NCBI RefSeq assembly: GCF_002995805.1 | Contig: NZ_PVXL01000025.1 | Span: forward strand, 16,155 to 80,154 | Reading direction: 5' to 3' | From: Neomoorella stamsii | GTDB taxonomy: Bacteria; Bacillota; DSM-521; Neomoorellales; Neomoorellaceae | DNA: 64,000 bases | Part shown: positions 16,924 through 24,928 of the stretch, in pieces | Layout: each line of letters begins with the position of its first letter | How positions within the stretch are numbered: the stretch's first letter is position 1 | Position numbers and translations under genes: made by a program | The notes under the pieces: generated by a model | Databases searched by the model: none | The model's input: the letters and a program-made list of their open reading frames with translations, nothing else | What the model was told of the DNA's origin: nothing

Positions 16924-17095
16924 TTAGGACTTTTTCCCCAGGGTCCGGGCCAGGTCATTAATGGCCACCGTCAAATCATCAAGCTTTTTCTCCTGTCCCG
17001 GTCTGTACCTGCAGGCGTAAGGAAGTGACCAGCGGGGTACCGGCCGGTGCAGAAACCAGCCCGGAAAGAATAAAATTTACCAGCGGCAGGAAGCG
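16924..17095 (-). pseudogene. Possible frameshifted remnant of a small protein
   Basis: On the minus strand two adjacent frames give protein-like text that joins if one base is skipped near 16997: a hydrophobic stretch RFLPLVNFILSGLVSAPAG..., then QEKKLDDLTVAINDLARTLG ending in TAA at 16924-16926. No start codon or ribosome site is visible. It may be a decayed gene; this is a judgement by eye. Confidence 0.25.
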
Positions 17096-17137
17096 GGGAT
17101 GTGGTGGCGAATAGTTATAGCAGAAAGGGGTTGGGTC

Positions 17138-17815
17138 ATGAGGATTGTAGTAGTCGGTGGCGGTAAGGTTGGCTACCAGGTAGCCAAACAGTGTGCCGCC
17201 TGGGGTTGTGAAGTAGTGGTGGTGGAAAATGACCAGGAAAAGGGTGAGAAAATTAAGCAGGAACTCGGCCTGCCGGTAGTCATTGGTGACGGTACCAGAC
17301 CACAGGTTTTGAAAAAGGCCGGAGCTGGAGAGGCTGATATAGTTATTGCTATCACGGATGACGACCAGGATAACCTGGTAATCTGCCAGCTGGCGGAGCG
17401 CCAGTTTAAAGCCAGACGTACCCTGGCCCTGGTGAATAATCCGGGCAATGAGAAGCTCTTCCGTTGGCTGGGGGTCAACCAGGTAATTGGCCCGGCGTCC
17501 CTTATCCTGGGATTAATCCAGGAAAGGGTGGATATGGATGCGACTACGGCCCTGTGGATGCAGGGCATTAAAGATTTAAAAATGATTCAGTTTAAACTTG
17601 GTCCTGATGCCCCTGTCCTGGGGCGGAAAATCAAGGAGATACCATTTCCCAACGAATGTATCCTGGTGACTATTGTCCGGGGTGATACGGCCATTGTCCC
17701 CTGTGGCAATACGGTCCTGAAAGCAGGGGACCTGGTCTTTGCCCTCACTAACCCATCTGTCCAGGCGGAACTGGAGTATATCCTGACGGGCAGGAGCGAG
17801 AGTGGGGCCGTATAA
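17138..17815 (+). CDS. TrkA-type potassium uptake regulatory protein (RCK)
   Basis: 225 residues from ATG 17138; the frame extends upstream to 17099 but the protein naturally begins at MRIVVVGGGKVGYQVA, the RCK-N Rossmann motif (GGGKVG 7-12). NAD-binding Glu appears in VVVEND at the end of beta-2. RCK-C (TrkA-C) occupies ~140-220 with LKAGDLVFAL. It gates a Trk/Ktr potassium channel; no channel subunit is in the window. Confidence 0.88.
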   Translation: MRIVVVGGGKVGYQVAKQCAAWGCEVVVVENDQEKGEKIKQELGLPVVIGDGTRPQVLKKAGAGEADIVIAITDDDQDNLVICQLAERQFKARRTLALVNNPGNEKLFRWLGVNQVIGPASLILGLIQERVDMDATTALWMQGIKDLKMIQFKLGPDAPVLGRKIKEIPFPNECILVTIVRGDTAIVPCGNTVLKAGDLVFALTNPSVQAELEYILTGRSESGAV

Positions 17816-17873
17816 TGGTACCTCTTCCTCCGGTAAGATTATACTTTTGGTTAGCCTGAGTGATCGCGGATGC

Positions 17874-17902
17874 TTGACAGGACTTTTTGCCCGTGCTATA
17901 AT
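17874..17902 (+). promoter_or_regulatory. Consensus promoter of tRNA-Gly/tRNA-Cys
   Basis: Perfect TTGACA (17874-17879) and TATAAT (17897-17902) with a 17-bp spacer, 19 bases before tRNA-Gly. Confidence 0.9.
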
Positions 17903-17920
17903 CTAACATGCAGTGAGCGA

Positions 17921-17995
17921 GCGGAAGTAGCTCAGCGGTAGAGCATCGCCTTGCCAAGGCGGGGGTCGCGGGTTCAAATCCCGTTTTCCGCTCCA
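17921..17995 (+). tRNA. tRNA-Gly (GCC)
   Basis: Acceptor GCGGAAG pairs with TTTCCGC (one G-U), anticodon GCC at 17953-17955, TTCAAATC T-loop, encoded CCA. Confidence 0.97.
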
Positions 17996-18007
17996 TTTTT
18001 TTACCTT

Positions 18008-18083
18008 GGCGCGGTGGCGAAGTGGCTAACGCCGCGGTCTGCAAAACCGCTATTCGCCGGTTCAAATCCGGCCCGCGCCTCCA
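18008..18083 (+). tRNA. tRNA-Cys (GCA)
   Basis: Acceptor GGCGCGG pairs with CCGCGCC, anticodon GCA at 18041-18043, TTCAAATC T-loop, encoded CCA. Twelve bases after tRNA-Gly. Confidence 0.97.
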
Positions 18084-18096
18084 GGTTGGTAGGTGG

Positions 18097-18130
18097 AAGA
18101 CCATTTTGCCGGTGGGCAAATGGTCTTTTT
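18097..18130 (+). terminator. Intrinsic terminator of the tRNA-Gly/Cys operon
   Basis: Arms AAGACCATTT(T)GCC and GGGCAAATGGTCTT pair around a GGT loop and run into TTTTT. Confidence 0.87.
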
Positions 18131-18206
18131 GTATTATCCAGGTGTTGCCTGCAATTTACGCCTGAACCTGCAGCATCTTACTTCCCAGAAGTTGACATAT
18201 CAGCAG

Positions 18207-18422
18207 CTAACTGTTAGGATGGAATTGTTCCTCCTTTTGTTGCTGGAGCAACTTTTCCAGCTCCTCTTCCAGGTCTTCCAATTGCTGGAACATAGCGGGC
18301 TTTAAGGAATGGGCAGGGAAACGCCGCTTCAAATCGGCAATTTCCGCCTGCAACTGGTTGATGCGTTCTTGTAAAGTTGCCAGATTAATCCCTCCTTTGT
18401 CCTTTATAGCATTAGGAGGCAC
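18207..18422 (-). CDS. Small coiled-coil protein of unknown function
   Basis: Up to 71 residues, nearly all charged amphipathic helix with a central RRFPAHSLKPAM turn splitting two coiled-coil arms; small proteins with the same LPAHS-KP turn occur in related Clostridia. The annotated GTG 18422 has no ribosome site. A perfect AAAGGAGGG lies inside the frame and is followed at 7 bases by CTG (18383-18385 region), so translation may start there with LATLQERINQLQ as the first residues, giving about 58. Function unknown. Confidence 0.6.
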   Translation of the reverse strand: MPPNAIKDKGGINLATLQERINQLQAEIADLKRRFPAHSLKPAMFQQLEDLEEELEKLLQQQKEEQFHPNS

Positions 18423-18478
18423 AGTAATTTTTTCAGGGTAACCCGTTTGCGATTCATTATAGCAGAAGGGGTGGCATT

Positions 18479-18901
18479 ATGGGAGGGGATTTTTCCTGGG
18501 CATTAGGTGAACTTGATGCGGAAAAATGGCAGGCCATCGTTCAACCGGACAATCCCTTTGCTGAGTTGATGGGTATAGAAGTAGCCGGAGTAGGGCCGGG
18601 GCGGGGCCTAGTACGCTTGAAAGTCCTTCCCAGGCATCTGAATTCCTGGCGGATCCTCCACGGGGGCGTCTATGCTGCCCTGGCCGACCGGGCCATGGGT
18701 ATTGCCGTGCGTTCTATTGGCAGGCAGGCTGTTACCCTGAACCTGCAGGTTGGTTATTTAAGGCCGGTAGAGGCTGGCCAGGTGGTGGAGTGCCGGGGGA
18801 TGGTAATCCACAACGGCGAAAAGATAGTAGTAACAGAGGCAAGGATGGCTGTTGCCGGACAGCCGGTGGCAACCGCCGGGGGAATATTTTATGTGAAATA
18901 A
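18479..18901 (+). CDS. PaaI-family hotdog thioesterase
   Basis: 140 residues, single hotdog fold. The segment WRILHGGVYAALADRAMGIAV carries the HGG motif and the Asp of the PaaI active site, and LNLQVGYLRPVEAGQV is the following beta strand pair. Predicted to hydrolyse an acyl-CoA in the cytoplasm; the substrate is unknown. Confidence 0.83.
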   Translation: MGGDFSWALGELDAEKWQAIVQPDNPFAELMGIEVAGVGPGRGLVRLKVLPRHLNSWRILHGGVYAALADRAMGIAVRSIGRQAVTLNLQVGYLRPVEAGQVVECRGMVIHNGEKIVVTEARMAVAGQPVATAGGIFYVK

Positions 18902-19001
18902 TCCGGTTTTTACCGGGAGATACTGGCGACATCTACTCCAAGGCGCTCAGTAAAATACCGCAGTGTCACCGGCGGGTGACAGGAGAGTTTAAAACTTAGT
19001 A

Positions 19002-19031
19002 TTGAATATCCCCACCGTTATATGCTATAAT
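19002..19031 (+). promoter_or_regulatory. Promoter of tRNA-Leu
   Basis: TTGAAT (19002-19007), 18-bp spacer, TATAAT (19026-19031), 11 bases before the tRNA. Confidence 0.72.
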
Positions 19032-19042
19032 ATTTTCTGCCT

Positions 19043-19131
19043 GCGAGAGTGGCGGAACCGGCAGACGCCCGAGACTTAAAATCTCGTGGACCTTTAGGTC
19101 CGTGCGGGTTCAAGTCCCGCCTCTCGCACCA
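19043..19131 (+). tRNA. tRNA-Leu (TAA)
   Basis: Class II tRNA with a long variable arm (TGGACCTTTAGGTCCG). Acceptor GCGAGAG pairs with CTCTCGC, anticodon TAA at 19077-19079, encoded CCA. Its 3' half (19073-19131) is repeated at 20702-20760, indicating an integration site. Confidence 0.96.
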
Positions 19132-19144
19132 GCTAGAGAATCAG

Positions 19145-19184
19145 CGGTTTATGGGCTTAACAAATCGACCCATAAATCGTTTTT
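19145..19184 (+). terminator. Intrinsic terminator of tRNA-Leu
   Basis: An 11-bp stem (19145-19155 with 19169-19179, one G-U pair) followed by a run of T. Confidence 0.85.
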
Positions 19185-19298
19185 TATTTTATAGTATCGT
19201 GTAGCTAAAGAGAGGAGTATCGGGTAGTTGGGCCAAAAATCTCGTGTATCCAAAATTACACGAAACGCTAGCACCGCCTAGAAAAAGGTGATCTTTTT

Positions 19299-19534
19299 AT
19301 GGCTAGGAAAAGAAAATATGAGATAATTGTACCGATTTCCTGGCAGGAAGCCCGCAGACGGGGACCGATACAAACGGACAGCCCGTTTACCGGCTGCGCT
19401 CCTACAGCCGGGTGAAACCAGCGGCTACCGACCAGGATGTCTTTGACGTGGCCCAGGCCATCGGTACCCTGCAGGTTAATCCAGTTATCGCCATCAGCCG
19501 GTTGAACGAGAACGACCTGGCCGCCGGGTCCTAA
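19299..19534 (+). pseudogene. DUF1659-family gene with frameshift
   Basis: The frame opens with ATG 19299 (MARKRKYEIIVPISWQ...) and hits a stop near 19415. From about 19381 another frame continues the same family without a break: VYRLRSYSRVKPAATDQDVF then DVAQAIGTL and a typical end, stopping at TAA 19532-19534. The joined product of about 78 residues matches the small DUF1659 family of spore-formers. It is therefore a broken copy, lying within the tRNA-Leu insert. Confidence 0.65.
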
Positions 19535-19729
19535 TACCCGGGCGGAAGCGTGAACGGTGAAGCAAAGCAACAGATAGACAGTTTCTGGCTCCCGCTTACA
19601 AGATAACCGGTTCAAGTGGTGGAAAATAACTCCATATATAATTAACCTGTGGTATACTTAAATTACTACATTGCAGGAAAAGAATGAGAAACAAGGCTAC
19701 ATAAAGCTGTTTTAGCAGGGGGCTAAAAT

Positions 19730-20113
19730 ATGGGTACCCAACCTGAAGAACTGGCTGCTTATTATGCGAAAAAATACCCTTTGACTTTTACCGACGATTT
19801 TTCAAAACCTGACCCCTCCCTAACCGAGCGTTATAAAGAAGCCTGGCAGGTTGCTGCCAGAGCTGCAGCAGTCTTAAAAGAGAAATATGGTGCCCAAAAA
19901 GTGGTGGTCTTCGGCTCCCTTGTTGACCGTTCCCGTTTTACCCGCTGGTCCGATATTGACCTGGCGGCCTGGGGCATCCCGGACGAACGGTTTTATGCCG
20001 CAGTAGGGGCGGTGACGGGTCTTAGCGAAAAATTTAAAGTTGATCTGGTTGACCCGGAAGACTGCCGCGAATCTTTGCGCAGGGCTATTGCAAGCGAAGG
20101 GGTCGAGCTATAA
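19730..20113 (+). CDS. MNT-type nucleotidyltransferase (MntA antitoxin-like)
   Basis: 127 residues. The minimal nucleotidyltransferase signature is present: Gly62-Ser63 in VVVFGSL, then Asp75 and Asp77 in WSDIDL, with a later LVDPED. In HEPN/MNT modules such proteins AMPylate and neutralise a HEPN toxin. No HEPN gene (Rx4-6H) is visible beside it. It is probably a remnant of a toxin-antitoxin pair in the tRNA-Leu insert. ATG follows GGGGG. Confidence 0.72.
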   Translation: MGTQPEELAAYYAKKYPLTFTDDFSKPDPSLTERYKEAWQVAARAAAVLKEKYGAQKVVVFGSLVDRSRFTRWSDIDLAAWGIPDERFYAAVGAVTGLSEKFKVDLVDPEDCRESLRRAIASEGVEL

Positions 20114-20217
20114 TTTTTCAGTATTTGCTTGTGTTTTTAAAAGAGCTATAGCAGATGGCTGTATAGAGGAAGGAAACGTGATATATTTAAAGTAAAGTAA
20201 TGTGCCAGGGGGGGAAA

Positions 20218-20448
20218 GTGCCAGTGGGTCTCGAGCAAAGGCTTAATGAGCTGGAAGCAAGGGTAAATAACCTTGAAAGAAAATTTAATACCGAAATGGA
20301 AGTGGATTTCTTAAGAAAGGAATTATCTCAACCTGTGGACAGAAGTGCAGAGGATATAGAGCAGGCCTTAAAAATAATAGGTATGGGCGCAGGCCCGCGG
20401 GATATGGCGAAAAACTTTCGCCGCTATATTTATGAGGGGAAACAATGA
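20218..20448 (+). CDS. Small coiled-coil protein, possible antitoxin
   Basis: 76 residues from GTG 20218, which follows a GGGGGG run; the frame opens upstream at 20200. An N-terminal coiled coil (LEQRLNELEARVNNLERKF) leads to a short C-terminal domain ending in YIYEGKQ. The stop shares ATGA with the next frame at 20445, the usual arrangement of an antitoxin with its toxin. No family recognised. Confidence 0.5.
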   Translation: MPVGLEQRLNELEARVNNLERKFNTEMEVDFLRKELSQPVDRSAEDIEQALKIIGMGAGPRDMAKNFRRYIYEGKQ

Positions 20449-20594
20449 GCAGGGCCGTTTTTGTTCAGCCGCTGGCCGGGTCCCGCCGCGTTCTTGAGGG
20501 CGTGGCTAATAGCAACAACCCTCATACACGCGGCGGTGAATTTTATTGTTATCAGAGAAAACAAATTCAGCGTTTTAATTTGGTGCCCAATTGA
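20445..20594 (+). pseudogene. Short ORF overlapping the coiled-coil gene, possible truncated PIN toxin
   Basis: ATGA overlap with the upstream stop. The 49-codon frame begins MSRAVFV, like the first strand of many PIN-domain toxins, but the acidic residue expected next is absent and the rest is not PIN-like. A decayed toxin is the simplest reading; this is weakly supported. Confidence 0.3.
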
Positions 20595-20701
20595 TGCCGG
20601 AAGGGTTGAGATGGTGCCGGAATACAAAGCGATTGATAAATATATGCTTTTATTTTTAGGACAGGGCAGATAAACCATGATAGGAAGGACGCATATCTTA
20701 G

Positions 20702-20760
20702 GACTTAAAATCTCGTGGACCTTTAGGTCCGTGCGGGTTCAAGTCCCGACTCTTGCACCA
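20702..20760 (+). repeat. Duplicated 3' half of tRNA-Leu (attachment-site repeat)
   Basis: The 59 bases correspond to 19073-19131 of the tRNA-Leu gene: the first 47 are identical and the rest differ at two positions, including the CCA end. The copy covers anticodon arm, variable arm and T-arm but has no 5' half. This is the pattern left when an element integrates at the 3' end of a tRNA gene; 19132-20701 would be what remains of it. No integrase is present. Confidence 0.85.
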
Positions 20761-20766
20761 TAAATC

Positions 20767-20786
20767 AAGGTCTGCGGGCCTTTTTT
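20767..20786 (+). terminator. Terminator following the tRNA-Leu 3' copy
   Basis: A 6-bp stem (20767-20772 with 20777-20782) and TTTTTT. Probably the original terminator of tRNA-Leu before integration. Confidence 0.6.
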
Positions 20787-20871
20787 ATTTTGGCCTTTAG
20801 AGCGTTTTCCCCAGCTTTTTTTCGCATAGTGCGTTGTATTCTTTTCCATCCCGGCATAGGCTATAAATATA

Positions 20872-20893
20872 AGCCCCCGTGTTAACGGGGGCT
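20872..20893 (-). terminator. Terminator of the DUF1657 gene
   Basis: A 9-bp GC-rich stem (20872-20880 with 20885-20893) 15 bases after the minus-strand stop, with an A/T-rich exit on that strand. Confidence 0.65.
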
Positions 20894-20907
20894 ATGCTAA
20901 AGGGACG

Positions 20908-21138
20908 CTACTGCATCTTGCCCTGCGCCTGCTGGAAAACCTTGTACTGGGGTTCCTGGCTTTCCAGGTAGTTGACCCGGCCCTTTAAGCCCTGGGCGAT
21001 ATTTTCGATCTGGTTGGCGTAATCGGTAAACTGCTTCTTGGCGTTTTTATCCTGGGTTTCCAGGGCATAGGTTTTCAGATCGGCGGCGGCGCCTTCCAGG
21101 CTGGTGAGGGTCTGGTGCATTTTGGTGCCTACAGTCAT
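20908..21138 (-). CDS. DUF1657 family protein
   Basis: 76 residues, beginning MTVGTKMHQTLTSLEGAAAD and containing GRVNYLESQEPQYKV, both hallmarks of DUF1657, a small helical family of spore-formers of unknown function often found near SpoVA-type genes. Strong GGAGGG before the start. Confidence 0.85.
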   Translation of the reverse strand: MTVGTKMHQTLTSLEGAAADLKTYALETQDKNAKKQFTDYANQIENIAQGLKGRVNYLESQEPQYKVFQQAQGKMQ

Positions 21139-21376
21139 TTTTTAAAAGCCCTCCTTTGCAGTATTGGTCCCTATCCAGTTGCTAGTTTTGACCCTTAAAG
21201 AGAATAATATAAGAAGCAGTTTCTACCCAGAAGGGAACCCTTGACCAGATATGGCCGGAAGCGTATAATAAAAACAAAAATTGGTCTTTTGGGAGTTTTG
21301 GGGGGTGGTAGCCGGCGTTGACAGGACGTAAGGGCTACCATTTTGTGTTTATAAAGCTGGAAAGGAGGTCTTGCGC

Positions 21377-22765
21377 GTGAACCTGGCGGCAACTTATGTG
21401 GGGGAAAAGTTGCTGGAGCAGGGGGTTAAATTAATCCTTAATAACCCGGAAAAGAATATTCCCCGCCTGATTGCCGTAGCTGAAAAGCTGGCCCGGGATC
21501 CCTATCACCGGGAGATGGTGGCCAATGTTAAGAGAGTTTTAGCGGATAGAAATGGCAACTGGTACCGATTTGCCCAGCGACTACTGACCCAGACCCACCC
21601 CAATGTCAGGCAGCGCCTGGCCATGGATTTCTTTGTTAATTCAACCTTTATCGGTGTGCCGCGGCAGAAGGAATGGGCGGCGAAACTCGGTGTCGCCGTA
21701 CCGTGGGCCATCCTAATGGACCCAACGGAAAAGTGTAATTTGCACTGTCTGGGCTGCTGGGCGGGGGATTACCAGCGGGCGCAAGAACTGGATTTTGCTA
21801 CCATGGACCGCATTGTTACCGAAGGCGAGAAGCTGGGCATTAATTTTATTGTTCTTTCCGGCGGTGAACCCATGCTGCGCCGCGACGATATTGTCCGGCT
21901 GGCAGAGAAGCATCCCGACCAGGTTTTCCACCTCTTTACCAATGGTACTTTAATTGAACAAAAATTTGTCGACGATATGGTCCGCCTGGGTAATATTACG
22001 GTAGCCTTAAGCCTGGAAGGTTTTGAGGAAAGAACTGATAGCCGCCGCGGCAAAGGTGTTTTCGCCAAGGTTATGCAGGCCATGGACCTCATGCGGGCCG
22101 CCGGGGCCGTCTATGGAGTATCGGTAACCTACAGCCGCAATAATACCGAGGAACTTGGCAGCGACGCCTTTGTTGATATGCTGGTGGACAAAGGAGTTGC
22201 CTTTGGCTGGTATTTTACCTATATCCCCATTGGCAAAGACGTGGACCTGGAAATGATGGCCACCCCATCGCAGCGGGCCTGGATGTTTGAGCGTATCCAG
22301 TATTTCCGCCGGACCAAACCTATCTTCCTGGTGGACTTCTGGAACGACGGCGAGGCCAGCAACGGCTGTATCGCCGGTGGCCGGCGTTATTTCCATATTA
22401 ACGCGGCCGGTGAAGTCGAGCCCTGCGCCTTTGTCCACTACAGTACCTGCAATATCAAGGATGTGAGCCTGGTGGAAGCCCTGCAGAACCCCCTTTTCCG
22501 GGCCTACCAGAAGCGCCAGCCCTTTAACCAGAACCTGCGCCGTCCCTGCCCCCTCATTGATAACCCGGAAATGCTGCGGGACATTGTGGCCGAGTCGGGT
22601 GCCCGCTCAACCCAGTTGCATGATGACGAGACGGCAGCCGAGTTTGCCGCCAAACTGGCTCCCTATGCCCGGGCCTGGGGAGAGGTGGCCGACCGCATCT
22701 GGGCGGAAGAAGGAAAAGCTGTGGCCGTAGCGGTGGAAGGGGAAAATTGTTGCCAGACCCATTAG
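21377..22765 (+). CDS. Radical SAM/SPASM-domain protein
   Basis: 462 residues from GTG 21377, eight bases after AAAGGAGG (TTG 21371 is too close to it). The CxxxCxxC motif is C120, C124, C127 (CNLHCLGC), followed by SGGEPM. A SPASM-like C-terminal region has NGCIAGG, EPCAFVHYSTC and RPCPL cysteines for auxiliary clusters. A helical N-terminal 110 residues precedes the barrel. The reaction is unknown. An aminotransferase follows 76 bases later. Confidence 0.82.
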   Translation: MNLAATYVGEKLLEQGVKLILNNPEKNIPRLIAVAEKLARDPYHREMVANVKRVLADRNGNWYRFAQRLLTQTHPNVRQRLAMDFFVNSTFIGVPRQKEWAAKLGVAVPWAILMDPTEKCNLHCLGCWAGDYQRAQELDFATMDRIVTEGEKLGINFIVLSGGEPMLRRDDIVRLAEKHPDQVFHLFTNGTLIEQKFVDDMVRLGNITVALSLEGFEERTDSRRGKGVFAKVMQAMDLMRAAGAVYGVSVTYSRNNTEELGSDAFVDMLVDKGVAFGWYFTYIPIGKDVDLEMMATPSQRAWMFERIQYFRRTKPIFLVDFWNDGEASNGCIAGGRRYFHINAAGEVEPCAFVHYSTCNIKDVSLVEALQNPLFRAYQKRQPFNQNLRRPCPLIDNPEMLRDIVAESGARSTQLHDDETAAEFAAKLAPYARAWGEVADRIWAEEGKAVAVAVEGENCCQTH

Positions 22766-22841
22766 ACAGAAAGCGGGTAAAGATGGTAAAATGGCCTTGA
22801 GAGAAGGCTCTTGAGGTCATTTTTATTTTCTGGAAAGGTAA

Positions 22842-24242
22842 GTGAAGAGATTGGCTGAGGAAAAGTTATTTAGCCTGGAAGAGGCCATGGAGTTTTCCCG
22901 CCAGGAGACGCGGGAAGTATACCGCCGCTATGCTAATCCCGGCCTGGCGGGCATGCTGGCCCTGCTGGATTTTGACAAGGCCTTTGTCCGGGCGGAGGGG
23001 GTTGCCGTCTGGGACAGGGAGGGCAAACGCTACCTGGACTTCCTGGGTGGCTATGGCGCTCTCAATCTAGGCCACAACCCGCCGGAGGTACTGGCCGCCA
23101 TTAAAAGGGTCATGGGGCGGCCCAATCTCCTCCAGGCCTCTTTGAATCCCCTGGCCGCTGCCCTGGCCCACAACCTGGCCCGGGTGACGCCCGGGGACCT
23201 GGAGCGGGTCTTTTTCTGCAACAGCGGCACCGAGGCTGTGGAGGGCGCCCTGAAGCTGGCCCGGGCCGCCACCGGCCGGGAGAAGATCATCTACTGCCGG
23301 AATTCCTTCCACGGCAAAAGTTTTGGTTCCCTGTCCGTCACCGGGCGGGAGAAATACCAGCGTCCCTTTGCTCCTTTACTGCCAGGCTGCGAGGCGGTAC
23401 CCTATGATGACCTGGAGGCCCTGGAGGCCAAACTGGCCGGTGGCGATGTGGCTGCCTTTATCGTCGAGCCCATCCAGGGTGAGGGTGGTGTTATTGTCCC
23501 CCACGACGGCTATCTTAAGGGGGCGCGGGACCTCTGCGACCGCTACAGCAGCCTGTTAATCCTCGACGAGATCCAGACGGGCTTTGGCCGGACAGGCTAT
23601 CTTTTTGCCTGCGAGCATGAGGGTGTGGTACCGGATATCATGTGCCTGGCCAAATCCCTGGGCGGCGGTGTCATGCCCATTGGCGCTTATATTGCCCGGC
23701 CGGCTGTCTGGGATAAGGCCTACGGCGGCATGGATAAGGCTTTGCTCCATACTTCCACCTTTGGCGGCAATACCCTGGCGGCGGCTGCCGGCCTGGCGGC
23801 CCTGCAGAGCATCCTGGACCAGGACCTGGCGGGTCAGGCGGCAGCCAGAGGGCGCTTCTTCCTGGAGCGGCTGCGGCAGCTTAAAGAGAAATATGGCCTA
23901 ATTAAAGAAGTCCGCGGCCGGGGTCTCCTCATCGGCCTGGAGTTTAACCAGCCCGTGGGAGGGTGGTTCGACAAACTTACCCGGGGCAAGGTGAATGAGC
24001 TGGCCGGGGAATATTTCGGGTCCCTGGTGGCCGGGGAATTGATGAATAAACACCAGGTGATTACGGCTTATACATTGAATAATCCCAATGTTATCCGCCT
24101 GGAACCGCCTTTGATTGTCACCGAAGGGGACATTGAACAGGTGCTAGCGGCCCTGGAAGCTATCTTGCACGGGTATGGCTTTATTGGTGTAACTTTAAGC
24201 AGCGCCAAAACGGCCCTGGGTTCCCTGTTAAAACGCAAGTAG
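22842..24242 (+). CDS. Class III PLP-dependent aminotransferase (putrescine/ornithine type)
   Basis: 466 residues, GTG start. PLP site LDEIQTGFGR (241-250) and Schiff-base lysine K271 in CLAKSLGGG. It carries NSGTEAVEGALKLARAATGR and the SFHGKSFG loop. The long N- and C-terminal extensions and the EVYRRYANPGLAGML opening resemble putrescine aminotransferases. Could link to agmatinase-derived putrescine, but the gene neighbourhood does not prove it. Confidence 0.83.
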   Translation: MKRLAEEKLFSLEEAMEFSRQETREVYRRYANPGLAGMLALLDFDKAFVRAEGVAVWDREGKRYLDFLGGYGALNLGHNPPEVLAAIKRVMGRPNLLQASLNPLAAALAHNLARVTPGDLERVFFCNSGTEAVEGALKLARAATGREKIIYCRNSFHGKSFGSLSVTGREKYQRPFAPLLPGCEAVPYDDLEALEAKLAGGDVAAFIVEPIQGEGGVIVPHDGYLKGARDLCDRYSSLLILDEIQTGFGRTGYLFACEHEGVVPDIMCLAKSLGGGVMPIGAYIARPAVWDKAYGGMDKALLHTSTFGGNTLAAAAGLAALQSILDQDLAGQAAARGRFFLERLRQLKEKYGLIKEVRGRGLLIGLEFNQPVGGWFDKLTRGKVNELAGEYFGSLVAGELMNKHQVITAYTLNNPNVIRLEPPLIVTEGDIEQVLAALEAILHGYGFIGVTLSSAKTALGSLLKRK

Positions 24243-24359
24243 AGGGTGAAGGAGCGATGCTGTAGCCGTACGTGACTGGCCGGGTTTGCTACAGGTAAAG
24301 GCATAAAGCTTGCGGCTTCCTGGCAGACTAAGAAAAAAGTCTCCCGGGAGGTTAGCCTC

Positions 24360-24596
24360 ATGCCAGATAATGTCATCGTCTACACCACTCCAACCTGACC
24401 CACCTGCAAGACGGTGAAAGAGTATCTTTCCCAGCAAGGTGTTAACTATGAAGAAAAGGATATCAGCGTGGATGACCGGGCCAGGGAGGAATTGTGCCGG
24501 CGTAATGGCGGCCTGGCGGCCGTGCCCACCCTGGTCGTTGACGGCCAGGTAATTGTAGGTTTTGATGAAAACCGCTTAAATAAAATATTTCATTAG
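24360..24596 (+). CDS. Glutaredoxin-like selenoprotein with in-frame UGA (UxxC)
   Basis: Reading from ATG 24360, which follows GGGAGGT, gives VIVYTTPT, then TGA (24396-24398) at codon 13, then PTCKTVKEYLSQQGVNY and a complete glutaredoxin fold with cis-Pro loop AAVPTLVVDG and C-terminal GFDENRL. The TGA occupies exactly the first cysteine of the CxxC redox motif, so the site is U13-P-T-C16. A SECIS-like hairpin follows (separate entry). 78 residues. Automated calls would start after the TGA at GTG 24414 and lose the active site. It probably belongs to the small UXX-type selenoprotein group; a thiol/selenol redox role is inferred. Confidence 0.85.
24413..24432 (+). promoter_or_regulatory. Candidate bacterial SECIS hairpin
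   Basis: GG, bulged T, GAAAG, loop AGTAT, CTTTC, CC form a 7-bp stem with a bulged U and a five-base apical loop containing G at its second position. The loop starts 22 bases after the TGA, within the spacing used by SelB-dependent elements. It lies within the coding sequence, as bacterial SECIS elements do. Confidence 0.65.
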
Positions 24597-24600
24597 AGAA

Positions 24601-24630
24601 GCCGGGGTACGTGCCCCGGCCTGGTTTTTA
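24601..24630 (+). terminator. Intrinsic terminator of the selenoprotein gene
   Basis: 7-bp stem GCCGGGG/CCCCGGC (24601-24607, 24614-24620) followed by CTGGTTTTT. Confidence 0.87.
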
Positions 24631-24714
24631 TTGGTTACCATTTTTATGTATAGGCCCCTGCTGGTGGGGAAAAATGATCCCTGGTAACATAAATATACGG
24701 AAGGAGGCCATACC

Positions 24715-24915
24715 ATGGCAGGTTTAACCCAGGCTGAATTAATGCAGCTCCGGGAAAATTTAAGTAACGAATTATTGATGATCCGGAAATTCGGGGCCTA
24801 CGCGGCCCAGTGCAGCGACCCCCAGTTGAAGCAGGTTCTGAGTTCTGTGCAGCAGGCCCACCAGCGCCACTATAATACCCTGATCCGTCACTTGGGCGGG
24901 CAGCATATGATGTAG
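24715..24915 (+). CDS. Small spore-coat-like helical protein
   Basis: 66 residues, ATG after GGAGG. Two amphipathic helices with the CotF/ferritin-like pattern (NELLMIRKFGAYAAQCSD, QQAHQRHYNTL). Paired with the CotF-like gene 13 bases downstream; the two probably assemble together in the spore coat. Confidence 0.68.
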   Translation: MAGLTQAELMQLRENLSNELLMIRKFGAYAAQCSDPQLKQVLSSVQQAHQRHYNTLIRHLGGQHMM

Positions 24916-24928
24916 GGGGGAAAAGGTG

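Noticed and set aside
24396..24398. TGA as an ordinary nonsense mutation in a glutaredoxin gene
   Set aside because: It falls precisely on the active-site cysteine position with a SECIS-like hairpin after it, and the remaining frame is intact.
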